DNA of 64,000 nt, taken from assembly GCA_001314715.1 (NCBI GenBank), contig LJSV01000013.1, positions 1-64,000 of the forward strand, written 5' to 3'. This stretch comes from Rhodobacteraceae bacterium HLUCCA12. GTDB lineage: Bacteria; Pseudomonadota; Alphaproteobacteria; Rhodobacterales; Rhodobacteraceae. Position numbers and translations under genes: made by a program. Positions within the stretch are counted from its first letter, which is position 1; each line of letters starts with the position of its first letter. Below the pieces are notes generated by a model, which did not search any database, was not told the DNA's origin, and saw only the letters and a list, made by a program, of their open reading frames with translations. Of the stretch, positions 50,958 through 59,631 are shown piece after piece.

Positions 50958-52848
50958 AGCCCCAGACCTCCTGGTATTGGCGATCAAAGACGTTATCGAC
51001 GCGCAGCACGACATCGGCATGATCGTTCACCGCATAGCGAAAGCTCGTATCGAACAGCGTATAGTTCGGCATCCGCCGGGACACCCCGGCCAGGAAATCA
51101 TCCTGCGGCGCGCGCCCGGCCACATGCCGGGCCGAGACCGTCCCCGACAGCCGGTCGGTCAGGATGGCATCCAGCGACAGGTTCACGACGTGGCGCGGAA
51201 CCATCGTCAACTGATCGCCCGCCGGGGTGCGGGTGTCGGTATAGGTATAGTTTGCCCCCAGGGTCAGACGATCGTTCAGGGGCGCGCTGGCGCTCAGCTC
51301 CACGCCCTGCCGGCGCGTCACGCCGGGGATGTTCTGATAGGCGTTGGTGAAACCGGGCGGAAGGGCAAAGGTGCAGGGATCGGCCCAGGCGCCGCACCAT
51401 TCGATGGCGTTGTCGGTGTCGATCCGGAACACCGTCGCGCCAAGGCTGACATCGCCGCTGCGCCAGTCGACGCCCAGTTCCGCCGAACGGCTGGTTTCAG
51501 GTTGCAGGTTGGGATTGGGCGCCACCATTGTAGCGCCGAAATTGGCCCCGAACCGCTGGTTGAGCGACGGCGCGGTAAAGCCGCGCCCCACCGCCCCGCG
51601 CACGGTAAGCGTGTCGCTTGCCTGCCACGCGGCGCTGATGCGCCCGCTGGTAAAGGTGCCGAAATCCCTGTTGCGATCCACACGGGCGGTGGCGGCAATA
51701 TCCAACCCCGCGGTCGGCGACCACAGCGCCTGCCCGAAGGCGCCCATCGTGCGCATGCTTTCGCGCCCGGCAAGGCTGGCCTCGTACTCGCCGCGATCGA
51801 CCGTCGTATCGGCGCCCCAGACCAGTGTCAGGCCCTCGTTGACGGAGGTCGAACCCTGATAGGCCAGACTGGTACGGTCGCCCTCGTACCACCCGGCTGG
51901 CGCCCCGCCCTCGTTGAACCGGCGCGTGATGTCATAGTGGCTGAGCGACAGTTCATGGCGCGTCACGCCCGTATCAAGTTCGGCAAAGGCGCGCCCGCCC
52001 CATTCGCGCCGCTGCGACTCGTTGTCGGCGGATGGGTTGCCATAGCCGTCGTATTCCGCACGCGTGCGCTGGGTGAAGGCCGAGAACCCGAAGGCAAGCG
52101 CCTCGCTGGCCTGATAACGGAAATAGGCCGACAGGCGCGTCATGTCGAAACCGTCACGCTCAAGTCCCGGCGTTCGGGGCAACGCGCCTTCCCAGGCCGA
52201 AAATCCGTCGCTGCGCCGATGTGCCAGCGTCACGGAGGTTTCCATCCGCGAATCGCGGAACGCCAGCGTGTAGCGCCCGCCGAAGGTGTTGTTCGAGCCA
52301 CCCTCGACTGCGGCTTCCTGGCTGAACCCGTCCTGCTGCGGGCGCCGGGTGGTGACGCTGACGACGCCACCCACGGCCGAGCCGCCGTAAAGCGCCGATT
52401 GCGAGCCGCGCAGCACCTCCAGGCGTTCGATGTCGTCGATCGCCAGGCTTCCGAAATCGAATTCGGTGGTGATGCCGGTCGGATCATCGACGCGCACGCC
52501 ATCGACATAGACCGCGACATAACGCGGTCCGGCCCCGCGGATCGTCAGTTGCGCAGCGGTGCCGAAACCGCCGGATCGGGTGACGTTCAGTCCCGGCAGG
52601 CGGTTCAGAACGCCGCCAAGGCTGGTTTCTCCGTCGCGTTCCAGTTCCTCGCGTTCGATGACGCTGACCGACGCGCCGGAACGCTGGATTTCCGTCGCGA
52701 CGCGATTGGCGATGACCGTGATCTCGTCAAGGTCGAACGCTTGCTGTGCCAGCACCGGAAACGGCGCGGCAATTGCCAGCACACCGGCAAGACCCGCCAG
52801 AGGCAGGCGCATGGAATACGGCCGGGAACGATCTGAAATTCTGGACAT
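50908..52848 (-). CDS. btuB: TonB-dependent cobalamin receptor BtuB
   Basis: This outer-membrane receptor of about 646 residues has a signal peptide ending PVLAQQ and a TonB box-like DEITVIAN. A plug domain follows (GASVSVIEREELERDGE, LPGLNVTRSGGFG, EVLRGSQSALYGGSAVGGV), then a 22-strand barrel ending in an aromatic residue (YYLGVAARF). The start could also be 52860 or 52812. It is the first gene after a cobalamin riboswitch. Confidence 0.93.
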   Translation of the reverse strand: MSRISDRSRPYSMRLPLAGLAGVLAIAAPFPVLAQQAFDLDEITVIANRVATEIQRSGASVSVIEREELERDGETSLGGVLNRLPGLNVTRSGGFGTAAQLTIRGAGPRYVAVYVDGVRVDDPTGITTEFDFGSLAIDDIERLEVLRGSQSALYGGSAVGGVVSVTTRRPQQDGFSQEAAVEGGSNNTFGGRYTLAFRDSRMETSVTLAHRRSDGFSAWEGALPRTPGLERDGFDMTRLSAYFRYQASEALAFGFSAFTQRTRAEYDGYGNPSADNESQRREWGGRAFAELDTGVTRHELSLSHYDITRRFNEGGAPAGWYEGDRTSLAYQGSTSVNEGLTLVWGADTTVDRGEYEASLAGRESMRTMGAFGQALWSPTAGLDIAATARVDRNRDFGTFTSGRISAAWQASDTLTVRGAVGRGFTAPSLNQRFGANFGATMVAPNPNLQPETSRSAELGVDWRSGDVSLGATVFRIDTDNAIEWCGAWADPCTFALPPGFTNAYQNIPGVTRRQGVELSASAPLNDRLTLGANYTYTDTRTPAGDQLTMVPRHVVNLSLDAILTDRLSGTVSARHVAGRAPQDDFLAGVSRRMPNYTLFDTSFRYAVNDHADVVLRVDNVFDRQYQEVWGYGTPGRSYYLGVAARF

Positions 52849-52992
52849 GACAACAGCCATCCTATGTAAAGCGCGACCCCGCGCGCGTTCATCAAGATGT
52901 CTGGGAGACGTGACTCCGCAGACGGTGCATTGCGTCACCTCTACGGTCTGACCGTTACCCGCAGCGCCACCCGCGCCGGGATAGGGTGAACA

Positions 52993-53164
52993 CTTCGGCA
53001 GGTCTCCTGACTTGCGGGTCGTCGCTTTGTCGGGCCTTCCCATGGTTGAACCACAGTGGCATTTGCCGACATCGCTCGCCGCTTACAGTTGCGGGGGCAG
53101 TTCCGGACTTGGCCGAGAGGCCGCACCGAATTCCCTTTCAGCGGATGATCCATCCGCACCGAAG
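52993..53164 (-). ncRNA. Cobalamin riboswitch
   Basis: On the minus strand the element begins and ends with pairing CTTCGG (53164-53159) and CCGAAG (52998-52993). Hallmarks in order are AAAGGGAA (53138-53131), GCCCCCGCAACTGTAAGCGG, the B12-box GCCACTG (53060-53054) and GACCCGCAAGTCAGGAGACC near the 3' end. It matches the standard cobalamin (RF00174-type) architecture and lies about 145 bp before btuB. High adenosylcobalamin should repress the nine-gene operon. Confidence 0.95.
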
Positions 53165-53292
53165 CATCCGCTGGATACGCGATCCCGGCCGCGCTGACAA
53201 GGACCGACAGCGACCCACCGGGCAGTAACGGCGACACCGGGCGCGCTTTGCATCCTTGCGACGTAATCCCGCCGGGACCGTGCCGGACATCG

Positions 53293-53326
53293 AAAAAAGG
53301 CCCCGCACCGGCAAGCCGGGCGGGGC
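53293..53326 (-). terminator. Terminator of the ectoine operon
   Basis: On the minus strand GCCCCGC-CCGG-CTTG-CCGG-T-GCGGGGC is followed by CTTTTTT. It lies 77 bp behind the aspartokinase gene and insulates it from the riboswitch. Confidence 0.9.
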
Positions 53327-53403
53327 AGTGCGGCGCATGACCGCCGTTCAGTTTCGCAAGGCCCGGCTCATGCGCGCAGGCCCGGTTTATGTGTTCTCGT
53401 TCG

Positions 53404-54840
53404 TCAGGCCGCGATCTTTTGCGGCGCGGCCACCTCGATCATTTCGGCGTGCAAGGTCTTGATCGCCCCATCCAGATCGTCGCGGTTGAGCAGGAATTGT
53501 ACATCGACATTGCGGCTGGGCTGCTGTGCGGCCAGCACCGAAATACCGGCCTCTTCCAGGGCGCGAAGCCCGCGCAGAAGAACCCGCTGGTCACGCAGAT
53601 CGCGCCCGATCACCGACGCGATCGCCGCCGAATGCGCCGACACTTGCGCCGAGGGGAAGCTGCGTTGCAGATCAGCCTCGACGCGGCGCACGACCTTGGG
53701 CGACGCATCCAGATAGTGCGTGATCGTATTGGCGTTCGAACTCTTGGAGACAATGAAGGCGTTGTGGCGTTTCAGCACTTCCAGCACGGTGCTGTCATAG
53801 CCCTTCACGCCCACCATCTCCGGCTCGAACAGTTCCAGCGCGATCACCGGCAGGCCGGTCACGATCTCGGCGGCGGGGTGGTCAGCCGGTGCATCGTCGA
53901 TCAGCGTGCCGGGATCTTCGGGTTCGAAGGCATTGGTCACGCGCAACGGAATATGCGCCTGGCGCAGGGTCTTGGCGGCCTTTGGGTGGATTGCCTCCAT
54001 CCCCAGATTGGCCAGTTGATCGGCCACGTCGTAATTGGTGTGGCCCAGCTTGCGCACGGCATCCGCACCGACCAGACCGGGATCGGCCGACGACAGGTGG
54101 AATTCCTTGTGGATGATGGCTTCGGCAGCGCCCGTCAGCGCGGCAAGACGCGAAAACGTGACCTCGGAATAGCCGCGATCGAATTCCGCCATAAGCCCGT
54201 CGGTGCATTGCGCATAGCCGGTAACGATTGGCAATTCGGCTGAAAGATCGATCCCTTCCAGGCCCGCGCTCAAACGCTCGTCCAGATCCAGCTCGCGTTC
54301 GTCGCGCCAGCCGGTCAGATCGACGAACCGGGCCGAAACGCCGGAACGGTTCAACAGCAGGGTTGCGACATAGGCCGAATGCGCCTCGCCCAGCCCCGAC
54401 AAGAGTTCGCGAAACACCATCATGTGCTGCGTCAGCCGGAAGTGGCCGTAGCTGCACAACCTTTGCAGGTCGAACAGGCACGAGCGCGCACCCTCGATCC
54501 GGTCGCGCACGAATTCGTCGGCCTGCGACAGATCGGCGGGGTGTTCGAGGATCTGGTGATGCGCATCGCGCATGGCCTGGGCCACCCGATCCAGCGCGCT
54601 CAGCCAGCCGTGCCCTTCGGATGCGCTGGCGAAACAGGCATAGACGCCGGGTTCGCCGGTCTTCTTGTGTTCAAGCAGCAAGTTGGTGATGCCACCGAAT
54701 GCAGAGACGACAAAGATCCGGTTATAGAGCGCATCGCCCTCGCGCTTGCCGATCAACAGCGTATCGCGCAACTCTTTCAGGCGACTCATCGAAGTGCCGC
54801 CGATCTTCTCGACGGTGTGACGGGCGGTTTTGTCGGTCAT
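53404..54840 (-). CDS. ask: Ectoine-pathway aspartate kinase
   Basis: The 478-residue aspartokinase has EKIGGTSM, VVSAFGGITNLL, GYSEVTFSRLAAL and two C-terminal ACT domains. It is the last gene of the ect operon. Dedicated Ask_Ect enzymes are known to supply aspartyl phosphate for ectoine synthesis without the usual lysine/threonine inhibition; that property is inferred from gene position and sequence type. Confidence 0.92.
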   Translation of the reverse strand: MTDKTARHTVEKIGGTSMSRLKELRDTLLIGKREGDALYNRIFVVSAFGGITNLLLEHKKTGEPGVYACFASASEGHGWLSALDRVAQAMRDAHHQILEHPADLSQADEFVRDRIEGARSCLFDLQRLCSYGHFRLTQHMMVFRELLSGLGEAHSAYVATLLLNRSGVSARFVDLTGWRDERELDLDERLSAGLEGIDLSAELPIVTGYAQCTDGLMAEFDRGYSEVTFSRLAALTGAAEAIIHKEFHLSSADPGLVGADAVRKLGHTNYDVADQLANLGMEAIHPKAAKTLRQAHIPLRVTNAFEPEDPGTLIDDAPADHPAAEIVTGLPVIALELFEPEMVGVKGYDSTVLEVLKRHNAFIVSKSSNANTITHYLDASPKVVRRVEADLQRSFPSAQVSAHSAAIASVIGRDLRDQRVLLRGLRALEEAGISVLAAQQPSRNVDVQFLLNRDDLDGAIKTLHAEMIEVAAPQKIAA

Positions 54841-54858
54841 GGGGATATGTCCCTTCGG

Positions 54859-54883
54859 GGCGGCACGAACGTGCCGTGCCGCC
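54859..54883 (-). other. Hairpin between ectD and the aspartokinase gene
   Basis: GGCGGCACG-AACGTGC-CGTGCCGCC is a perfect 9-bp stem in the 60-bp gap. It lacks a T-tract, so mRNA stabilisation or partial attenuation is more likely than full termination. Confidence 0.4.
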
Positions 54884-54900
54884 GTTCTTGTTGGTTGCGG

Positions 54901-55830
54901 TCAGGCCAGGCTGCCGGTTACAGGCGCGATGGCCTTGGGGGCGCCGCGATGCGCCAGATGGGCGGGGCGCGGCGCCGGCGCGGCATAGGGCTCACGCAGG
55001 GCGTTCGAGACCGCGTTGAACACGAAAAAGGCATTCGAACGCGGGAACGGCGTGATGTTCCCGTTCGAGCCATGCATCGTGTTGCAGTCGAAAAAGATCA
55101 GCGTCCCGGCCGGGCCGGTTGCGGTGTCGATCCCATGGGCCTCGGCAAGCTCGCGCAACGCCTTTTGCGACGGAGTCCCGATCGTCTGTTTCTTGAGCGA
55201 ACTGCGATAGTTGTTTTCCGGCGTCTCGCCCTGGCATCCGATATAGCGCCGCTGCGATCCGGGCATCAGCATCAGCGGCCCGTTCAGCGCGTCGTTGTCG
55301 GTCAGCAGCAACGAGGCCGAGACCGCGCGCATGCGCGGCATGCCGTCTTCGGCGTGCCAGGTTTCGAAATCGGAATGCCAGTAGAATTCCTTGCCGGTAA
55401 AGCCCGGTTTGTAGTTCAGGCGCGACTGGTGGACATAGACATCGTCGCCCAGCAGGAATTGCGCCACACCGGCCAGCCGCGAATCGCGCGCAAGGCGGTC
55501 GAAGGCCGGCGAGTTCTGGACCAGGCGAAAGACGGTGCGCACCTCGCCGCTGCCGGGTTCGGTGACGACGTCCTCGTTGCCGTCCAGGGCACCGCCGCGC
55601 AAATCGGCGGAACTTTGGATAAGGGCGCGCACCTCGTCGGCACTGAAGGCGTCGCGCAGGATCAGATAGCCGTTCTTGTCATAGGATTCGGCCTGCTCGC
55701 GCGAGATGGGGGCCGTTTCGGTCCATGTGCTCCACAGGACAGGGTCCACCCGGTCGATGATCTGCTCGTGATCAGCAAAACGCGTCGGATAGACATCGGA
55801 TTCGTGTCGGATCGGCTGATGAAGTGTCAT
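54901..55830 (-). CDS. ectD: Ectoine hydroxylase (EctD)
   Basis: This 309-residue Fe(II)/2-oxoglutarate dioxygenase converts ectoine to 5-hydroxyectoine. The iron ligands are His 152 and Asp 154 in FYWHSDFETWHAEDGMPRM and His 253 in NTMHGSNGN. The EctD signature continues with SASLLLTDNDALNGPLMLM. The start at 55830 follows GGAGAAAGC. A 120-bp gap with a hairpin separates it from ectC. Confidence 0.95.
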   Translation of the reverse strand: MTLHQPIRHESDVYPTRFADHEQIIDRVDPVLWSTWTETAPISREQAESYDKNGYLILRDAFSADEVRALIQSSADLRGGALDGNEDVVTEPGSGEVRTVFRLVQNSPAFDRLARDSRLAGVAQFLLGDDVYVHQSRLNYKPGFTGKEFYWHSDFETWHAEDGMPRMRAVSASLLLTDNDALNGPLMLMPGSQRRYIGCQGETPENNYRSSLKKQTIGTPSQKALRELAEAHGIDTATGPAGTLIFFDCNTMHGSNGNITPFPRSNAFFVFNAVSNALREPYAAPAPRPAHLAHRGAPKAIAPVTGSLA

Positions 55831-55950
55831 GCGCTTTCTCCTTTTCTTGTCAGATGTTAACCCGGTTTTATTGCAACATGCGCGGTTTGGACCCGCGCAG
55901 TTGATGGACGGCGGGGGCCGGGGCCGACCCGCCATCTCGGAATTGCGATA

Positions 55951-56349
55951 TCAGCCCGCCGCAGTTTCGGGCGCGGCGGCATAGCTGCCATCGGCCTGAT
56001 GCACCTCGGTCCCGGTCACGGGCGGGTTGAAGCAGCAGGCCATAACGAGATCTTCCTCGGAGCGCACGATATGCTTGTCGTGCTGGTCCAGCGCATACAT
56101 CACGCCGGGCCGGATCTGGTGCGTCTCGCCGGTGGCGACATCGGTAATGCTGCCCTTGCCGGAGATGCAATAGACGCTTTCGAAATGGTTCTTGTAGTGG
56201 AACTGATGTTCCGAACCGGCCTCAAGCGTCGTGATGTGAAAGGAAAAACCCATTCCGTCGCGCGCCAGCAGCATGCGCACGCTGGTCCATCGGGCATCGC
56301 TGACGGCCTTGTCCGTGTTCTTCAGTTCGTGAAAGTCGCGTATGATCAT
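55951..56349 (-). CDS. ectC: L-ectoine synthase (EctC)
   Basis: The 132-residue cupin enzyme cyclises N-gamma-acetyl-diaminobutyrate to ectoine. The sequence shows the full family length, the N-terminus MIIRDFHELKNTDKAV and the cupin core EAGSEHQFHYKNHFESVYCI with the following HQIRPGVMYALDQHDKHI. It lies 3 bp from ectB. Confidence 0.96.
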   Translation of the reverse strand: MIIRDFHELKNTDKAVSDARWTSVRMLLARDGMGFSFHITTLEAGSEHQFHYKNHFESVYCISGKGSITDVATGETHQIRPGVMYALDQHDKHIVRSEEDLVMACCFNPPVTGTEVHQADGSYAAAPETAAG

Positions 56350-56352
56350 CGT

Positions 56353-57642
56353 TTACTCCGCTGCGATCTTGTTGTCGGCGGTGATACTGCGCACCGCGGC
56401 CTCCAGAATGTCCAGACCCTTGTTGAAGAGCGCGTCGGGCGTGGTCAGCGGGGCAAGGACCTTGACCACCTCGTCATGGGCACCCGAGGTCTCGATGATG
56501 AGACCATCGTCAAAGCATCGCGCGCAGATCGCCCCGGCCAGATCGCCGCTGCCGGTGTCGATGCCGCGCATCATGCCGCGCCCCTTCAGCGACGCCCCCG
56601 GAATCAGGGCGGCGATCGCCTGCAACCGATCTTGCAACAGCGCGCCCTTGCGGCGGGTTTCCTGCTCGAATTGGTCATTCGACCAGAATTTTTCAAGCGC
56701 GACACGTGCGGTCACGAAGGCATGGGTGTTGCCGCGGAAGGTGCCGTTGTGTTCGGCCGGCTTCCAGATGTCATGCTCGGGCTTGATCAAAAGCGCGGCG
56801 AACGGCAGACCCATTCCGCTGAACGATTTGGCCTGGGTGATCATGTCGGGGTCGATATCCATGCCCTCGAAGCTGAAATAAGGGCCTGTGCGACCGATAC
56901 CGGCCTGGATGTCGTCGATGATGAACAGCGCGCCATGTTTGCGGGCAAGGCGCTGGATGCCGCGCAACCACTCACCGCTGGCGGCATTGAGCCCGCCTTC
57001 GCCCTGAACCGGCTCGACGATGAAGGCGGCTGGCGCGTCCACGCCGCTGGAGGGATTGTCCAGCATCCACTCAATGTAGTCCAGCGAATCGATATCGCCC
57101 ATCGCGTTTTCGAATGGCATGTGCGTGACATCGGCCAGGCTGCCGCCACCGGCCCCGCCGCGCTTGCCGGCGTTCCCGGTCAGCGCCAGCGCACCCATGG
57201 TCATGCCGTGAAAGGCATTGGTGAAGGCAATGACATTGCGCCGATCCGTGATCTTGCGGGCAAGCTTGATCGCCGCCTCGACGGCGTTGGTGCCGGTCGG
57301 ACCGGTCATCATGACCTTGTAGTCCATGCCACGCGGCTCAAGGATCAGGCGTTCGAACGTTTGCAGGAACGCGGCCTTGGTGTCGGTGAACATGTCAAGG
57401 CCGTGGGCGATCCCGTCCTGGCTGATGTGCTCGATCAACGCAGCTTTCATGTCGGGGTCGTTGTGGCCATAGTTCAGCGACGAGCACCCGGCCAGAAAGT
57501 CGATGTATTCGCGCCCGCCGGCATCGGTCAGGACCGATCCGCTGGCGCTGGCGAAAACGACGGGAAAGCTGCGGCAATAGCTGCGCGCCTCGCTTTCGCG
57601 TCGAGAAAAGATCTTCGTGTCCGCTGACGTGTCAGTCGGCAT
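56353..57642 (-). CDS. ectB: Diaminobutyrate--2-oxoglutarate transaminase (EctB)
   Basis: This 429-residue class III PLP aminotransferase makes 2,4-diaminobutyrate from aspartate semialdehyde. Motifs are FLAGCSSLNYGHNDP, MTGPTGTNAVEAAIKLARK, FTNAFHGMTMGALALTGN, FIIDDIQAGIGRTG and the PLP Lys in ITQAKSFSGMGLP. It follows ectA after a 47-bp gap. Confidence 0.96.
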   Translation of the reverse strand: MPTDTSADTKIFSRRESEARSYCRSFPVVFASASGSVLTDAGGREYIDFLAGCSSLNYGHNDPDMKAALIEHISQDGIAHGLDMFTDTKAAFLQTFERLILEPRGMDYKVMMTGPTGTNAVEAAIKLARKITDRRNVIAFTNAFHGMTMGALALTGNAGKRGGAGGGSLADVTHMPFENAMGDIDSLDYIEWMLDNPSSGVDAPAAFIVEPVQGEGGLNAASGEWLRGIQRLARKHGALFIIDDIQAGIGRTGPYFSFEGMDIDPDMITQAKSFSGMGLPFAALLIKPEHDIWKPAEHNGTFRGNTHAFVTARVALEKFWSNDQFEQETRRKGALLQDRLQAIAALIPGASLKGRGMMRGIDTGSGDLAGAICARCFDDGLIIETSGAHDEVVKVLAPLTTPDALFNKGLDILEAAVRSITADNKIAAE

Positions 57643-57689
57643 GGGGATACCTCGAATGATTGTTTGACTGTATGGCTGCTGCCGCGCGC

Positions 57690-58226
57690 TCAGGCAGCCC
57701 GCGCACGGGCCACCGGGGCGGGGAAGCGGATCGTTACCATGTGTTCCGTCGCGTGCTCGCCATCGAAATGGTCGTCTTTCCGATAGTGCGGCTCGTCGCT
57801 CAGGATTCCGCCATGACGTTCGGCCAGACTGCGGAACAGCCGCCAGCTGGGGTCGTTGTCACGGGTGATCGTGGTCTTCAGGCGCCGCACGCCGGCAAGA
57901 TCATCGCGCGACAAAAGTCGGTCCAGCATTTCGCTGCCAAGACCTAACCCGCGCGCCTTTGACGACACCGCGACCTGCCACACGAACAGCGTGTCAGGGG
58001 CATCGGGCAGACGATAGCCCGAAATCCAGCCGACCGGCACACCGTCCTTTTCCGCCAGGATACAGGTATCGGCAAAATGGTCGCACTGGATCAGGTTGCA
58101 ATACATGCTGTTCTCGTCCAGCGGCTTGCAGGCCCGGATAAGCGCCCAGACGTCGCTGCCGTCCCGCGGCTCGGGTTTGCGGAAGGTCAGCACCTCATCA
58201 GCGGTTGTCTCGATCATGTCTTTCAT
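57690..58226 (-). CDS. ectA: L-2,4-diaminobutyrate acetyltransferase (EctA)
   Basis: This 178-residue GNAT-fold enzyme acetylates diaminobutyrate. EctA signatures are PRDGSDVWALIRACKPLDEN, SMYCNLIQCDHFADTCI and GWISGYRLPD, with acetyl-CoA binding at SSKARGLGLGSEML. The start at 58226 follows GAGGATCGCG. It is the first gene of the operon, divergent from the EctR-like gene. Confidence 0.95.
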   Translation of the reverse strand: MKDMIETTADEVLTFRKPEPRDGSDVWALIRACKPLDENSMYCNLIQCDHFADTCILAEKDGVPVGWISGYRLPDAPDTLFVWQVAVSSKARGLGLGSEMLDRLLSRDDLAGVRRLKTTITRDNDPSWRLFRSLAERHGGILSDEPHYRKDDHFDGEHATEHMVTIRFPAPVARARAA

Positions 58227-58271
58227 GTCGCGATCCTCTGTCTTTCGTTCGACTAACTAAACATAGATCGC

Positions 58272-58307
58272 CTTGAATGCAAGCTTTTGCGTTGTATTTG
58301 CTTGAAT
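58272..58307. promoter_or_regulatory. Repeated and inverted CTTGAAT/GCAAGC elements upstream of ectA
   Basis: CTTGAATGCAAGC (58272-58284) and TTTGCTTGAAT (58297-58307) contain repeated CTTGAAT and inverted GCAAGC/GCTTG elements, 46-81 bp before ectA. They lie between the divergent ectA and ectR-like genes, as expected for an EctR operator overlapping the ect promoter. No consensus could be checked. Confidence 0.35.
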
Positions 58308-58445
58308 ATAGTCGGCGTGAATCGGTGTTTTTCTTTGACTCAAAGGCGGTTAGCGGTATGAAAATTTCCCTCGCCGAACTGGATTGAACAGAACGATTGA
58401 CCATTTCCGCGCCATGTCGATAATAGCGGCATCGGTAGCAGGGCG

Positions 58446-58922
58446 TTGGGGGCGGATTTGGAGCGGATCGATGTTTGCCTGATCGCGCTGCGCCGCATTC
58501 TCAGGGCTACCGAACTTCATGGCAAGGAACTTGCGCAATCGGCCGGGCTGACCCCGGTACAGTTGCGCGTGGTCCAGATCCTGGCCGAATCGGGCACCAG
58601 TACCGGCGGCGCGATCGCCAAGCGGATGCATGTCGCCCCAGCGACCATCACCGCGATGATCGACAAATTGCAGCGATCGGGGCATGTGGCCCGGCAACCC
58701 AGCCACATTGACCGTCGCCAGACCCTGATCGCCCTGACCGACAAGGGGCGCGAGGCGCTCAAGCGCGCACCAGACGCGTTGCAGCAGCGTTTCGCAGCCG
58801 AGTTCGAGGCGCTGGACGATTGGGAACAGGCGATGATCGTCGCCGTGCTGGAGCGCGTCGCGGTGATGCTGGACGCCGGTGATGCCGACCGAGGCGCGGT
58901 CCTCTATCCCGGCGATCTTTAA
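58446..58922 (+). CDS. ectR: MarR family regulator, EctR-like
   Basis: This protein of about 158 residues has a MarR winged helix (GLTPVQLRVVQILAESGTST, HVAPATITAMIDKLQRSGHV and the wing SHIDRRQTLIALTDKG). It is divergent from ectABCD-ask, the position of the EctR repressor in other ectoine producers. No ATG or GTG start fits. TTG at 58446 is used here and TTG at 58458 is the alternative. Confidence 0.8.
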   Translation: MGADLERIDVCLIALRRILRATELHGKELAQSAGLTPVQLRVVQILAESGTSTGGAIAKRMHVAPATITAMIDKLQRSGHVARQPSHIDRRQTLIALTDKGREALKRAPDALQQRFAAEFEALDDWEQAMIVAVLERVAVMLDAGDADRGAVLYPGDL

Positions 58923-59069
58923 CCCGCTTGCGCCTGGACCGGGGTCGATACCGGGGTCCGGTCGCATCCGGTGGCGCGTCGGCATCGTGATTTTCGGAAA
59001 TGGCGCGCGCCGAAGATGAAACTTCGAACTCCCAACACGCTGATTTATTTGAAACTTTAGAGAATTGGA

Positions 59070-59094
59070 ACGCCTATCTTAAGGCTGAAGGCGT
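59070..59094. other. Inverted repeat before the mobilisation genes, possible oriT element
   Basis: ACGCCT-N13-AGGCGT, containing a nested GCCT-ATCTTA-AGGC, lies 76 bp upstream of the MobC-like gene. Origins of transfer often carry such repeats next to mobC/relaxase genes. No nick-site consensus was recognised. The rest of 58923-59169 holds no gene. Confidence 0.3.
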
Positions 59095-59169
59095 CAAATT
59101 CCCACGGCAACCTCTTCAGCATGCAAAGCAAGCTCCGCGTCCTCGCAAACGTCGTGGAGGGCCGTCGCT

Positions 59170-59631
59170 ATGAATCGGGATGGCTCTATCACCGCTGATA
59201 TTGATCTCGCTGCTCACTTCGCCGACGCTGGCGTTCCCACGGTTAAGCCTCGGCGAAAGCGAAAACCGAAATATCCTCGCATCACTCTCCGTCTGTCACA
59301 GGACGAACACGCGTGGCTTGTGACAGCCGCCGAAGGAGTATCCGTTAGCTCCTATGTTCGTAAATGCGTATTTGGCGACAGTGCCACGCCACGCAAGGCG
59401 CGCGCCCGCGTTCCGGTGAAGGATGAAAAAGCTCTTGCCGAGATTCTTGCCCGGCTCGGCGCGAGCAAGATGGCGAACAATCTGAACCAGATCGCCTATC
59501 AGGCCAACTGCGGCTCGCTGCTGATGGATCAGCAGACGGAAGAAGAAATCAGACTCGCCTGCGCGCAGATTGCCTGGATGCGGGTCAAGTTGATCGAGGC
59601 GCTTGGACTGAAGGCGAATAGAAGCGAATGA
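59170..59631 (+). CDS. MobC-like relaxosome accessory protein
   Basis: The 153-residue protein has a basic N-terminus (KPRRKRKPKYP), a ribbon-helix-helix-like segment (RITLRLSQDEHAWLVTAAEG) and the MobC-type core LARLGASKMANNLNQIAYQA. Such proteins open oriT for the relaxase. Its stop overlaps the relaxase start by four bases. Confidence 0.85.
   Translation: MNRDGSITADIDLAAHFADAGVPTVKPRRKRKPKYPRITLRLSQDEHAWLVTAAEGVSVSSYVRKCVFGDSATPRKARARVPVKDEKALAEILARLGASKMANNLNQIAYQANCGSLLMDQQTEEEIRLACAQIAWMRVKLIEALGLKANRSE

Noticed and set aside
55999-57627. A 542-residue plus-strand frame opposite ectB/ectC
   Set aside because: It is a shadow of two unmistakable ectoine genes.
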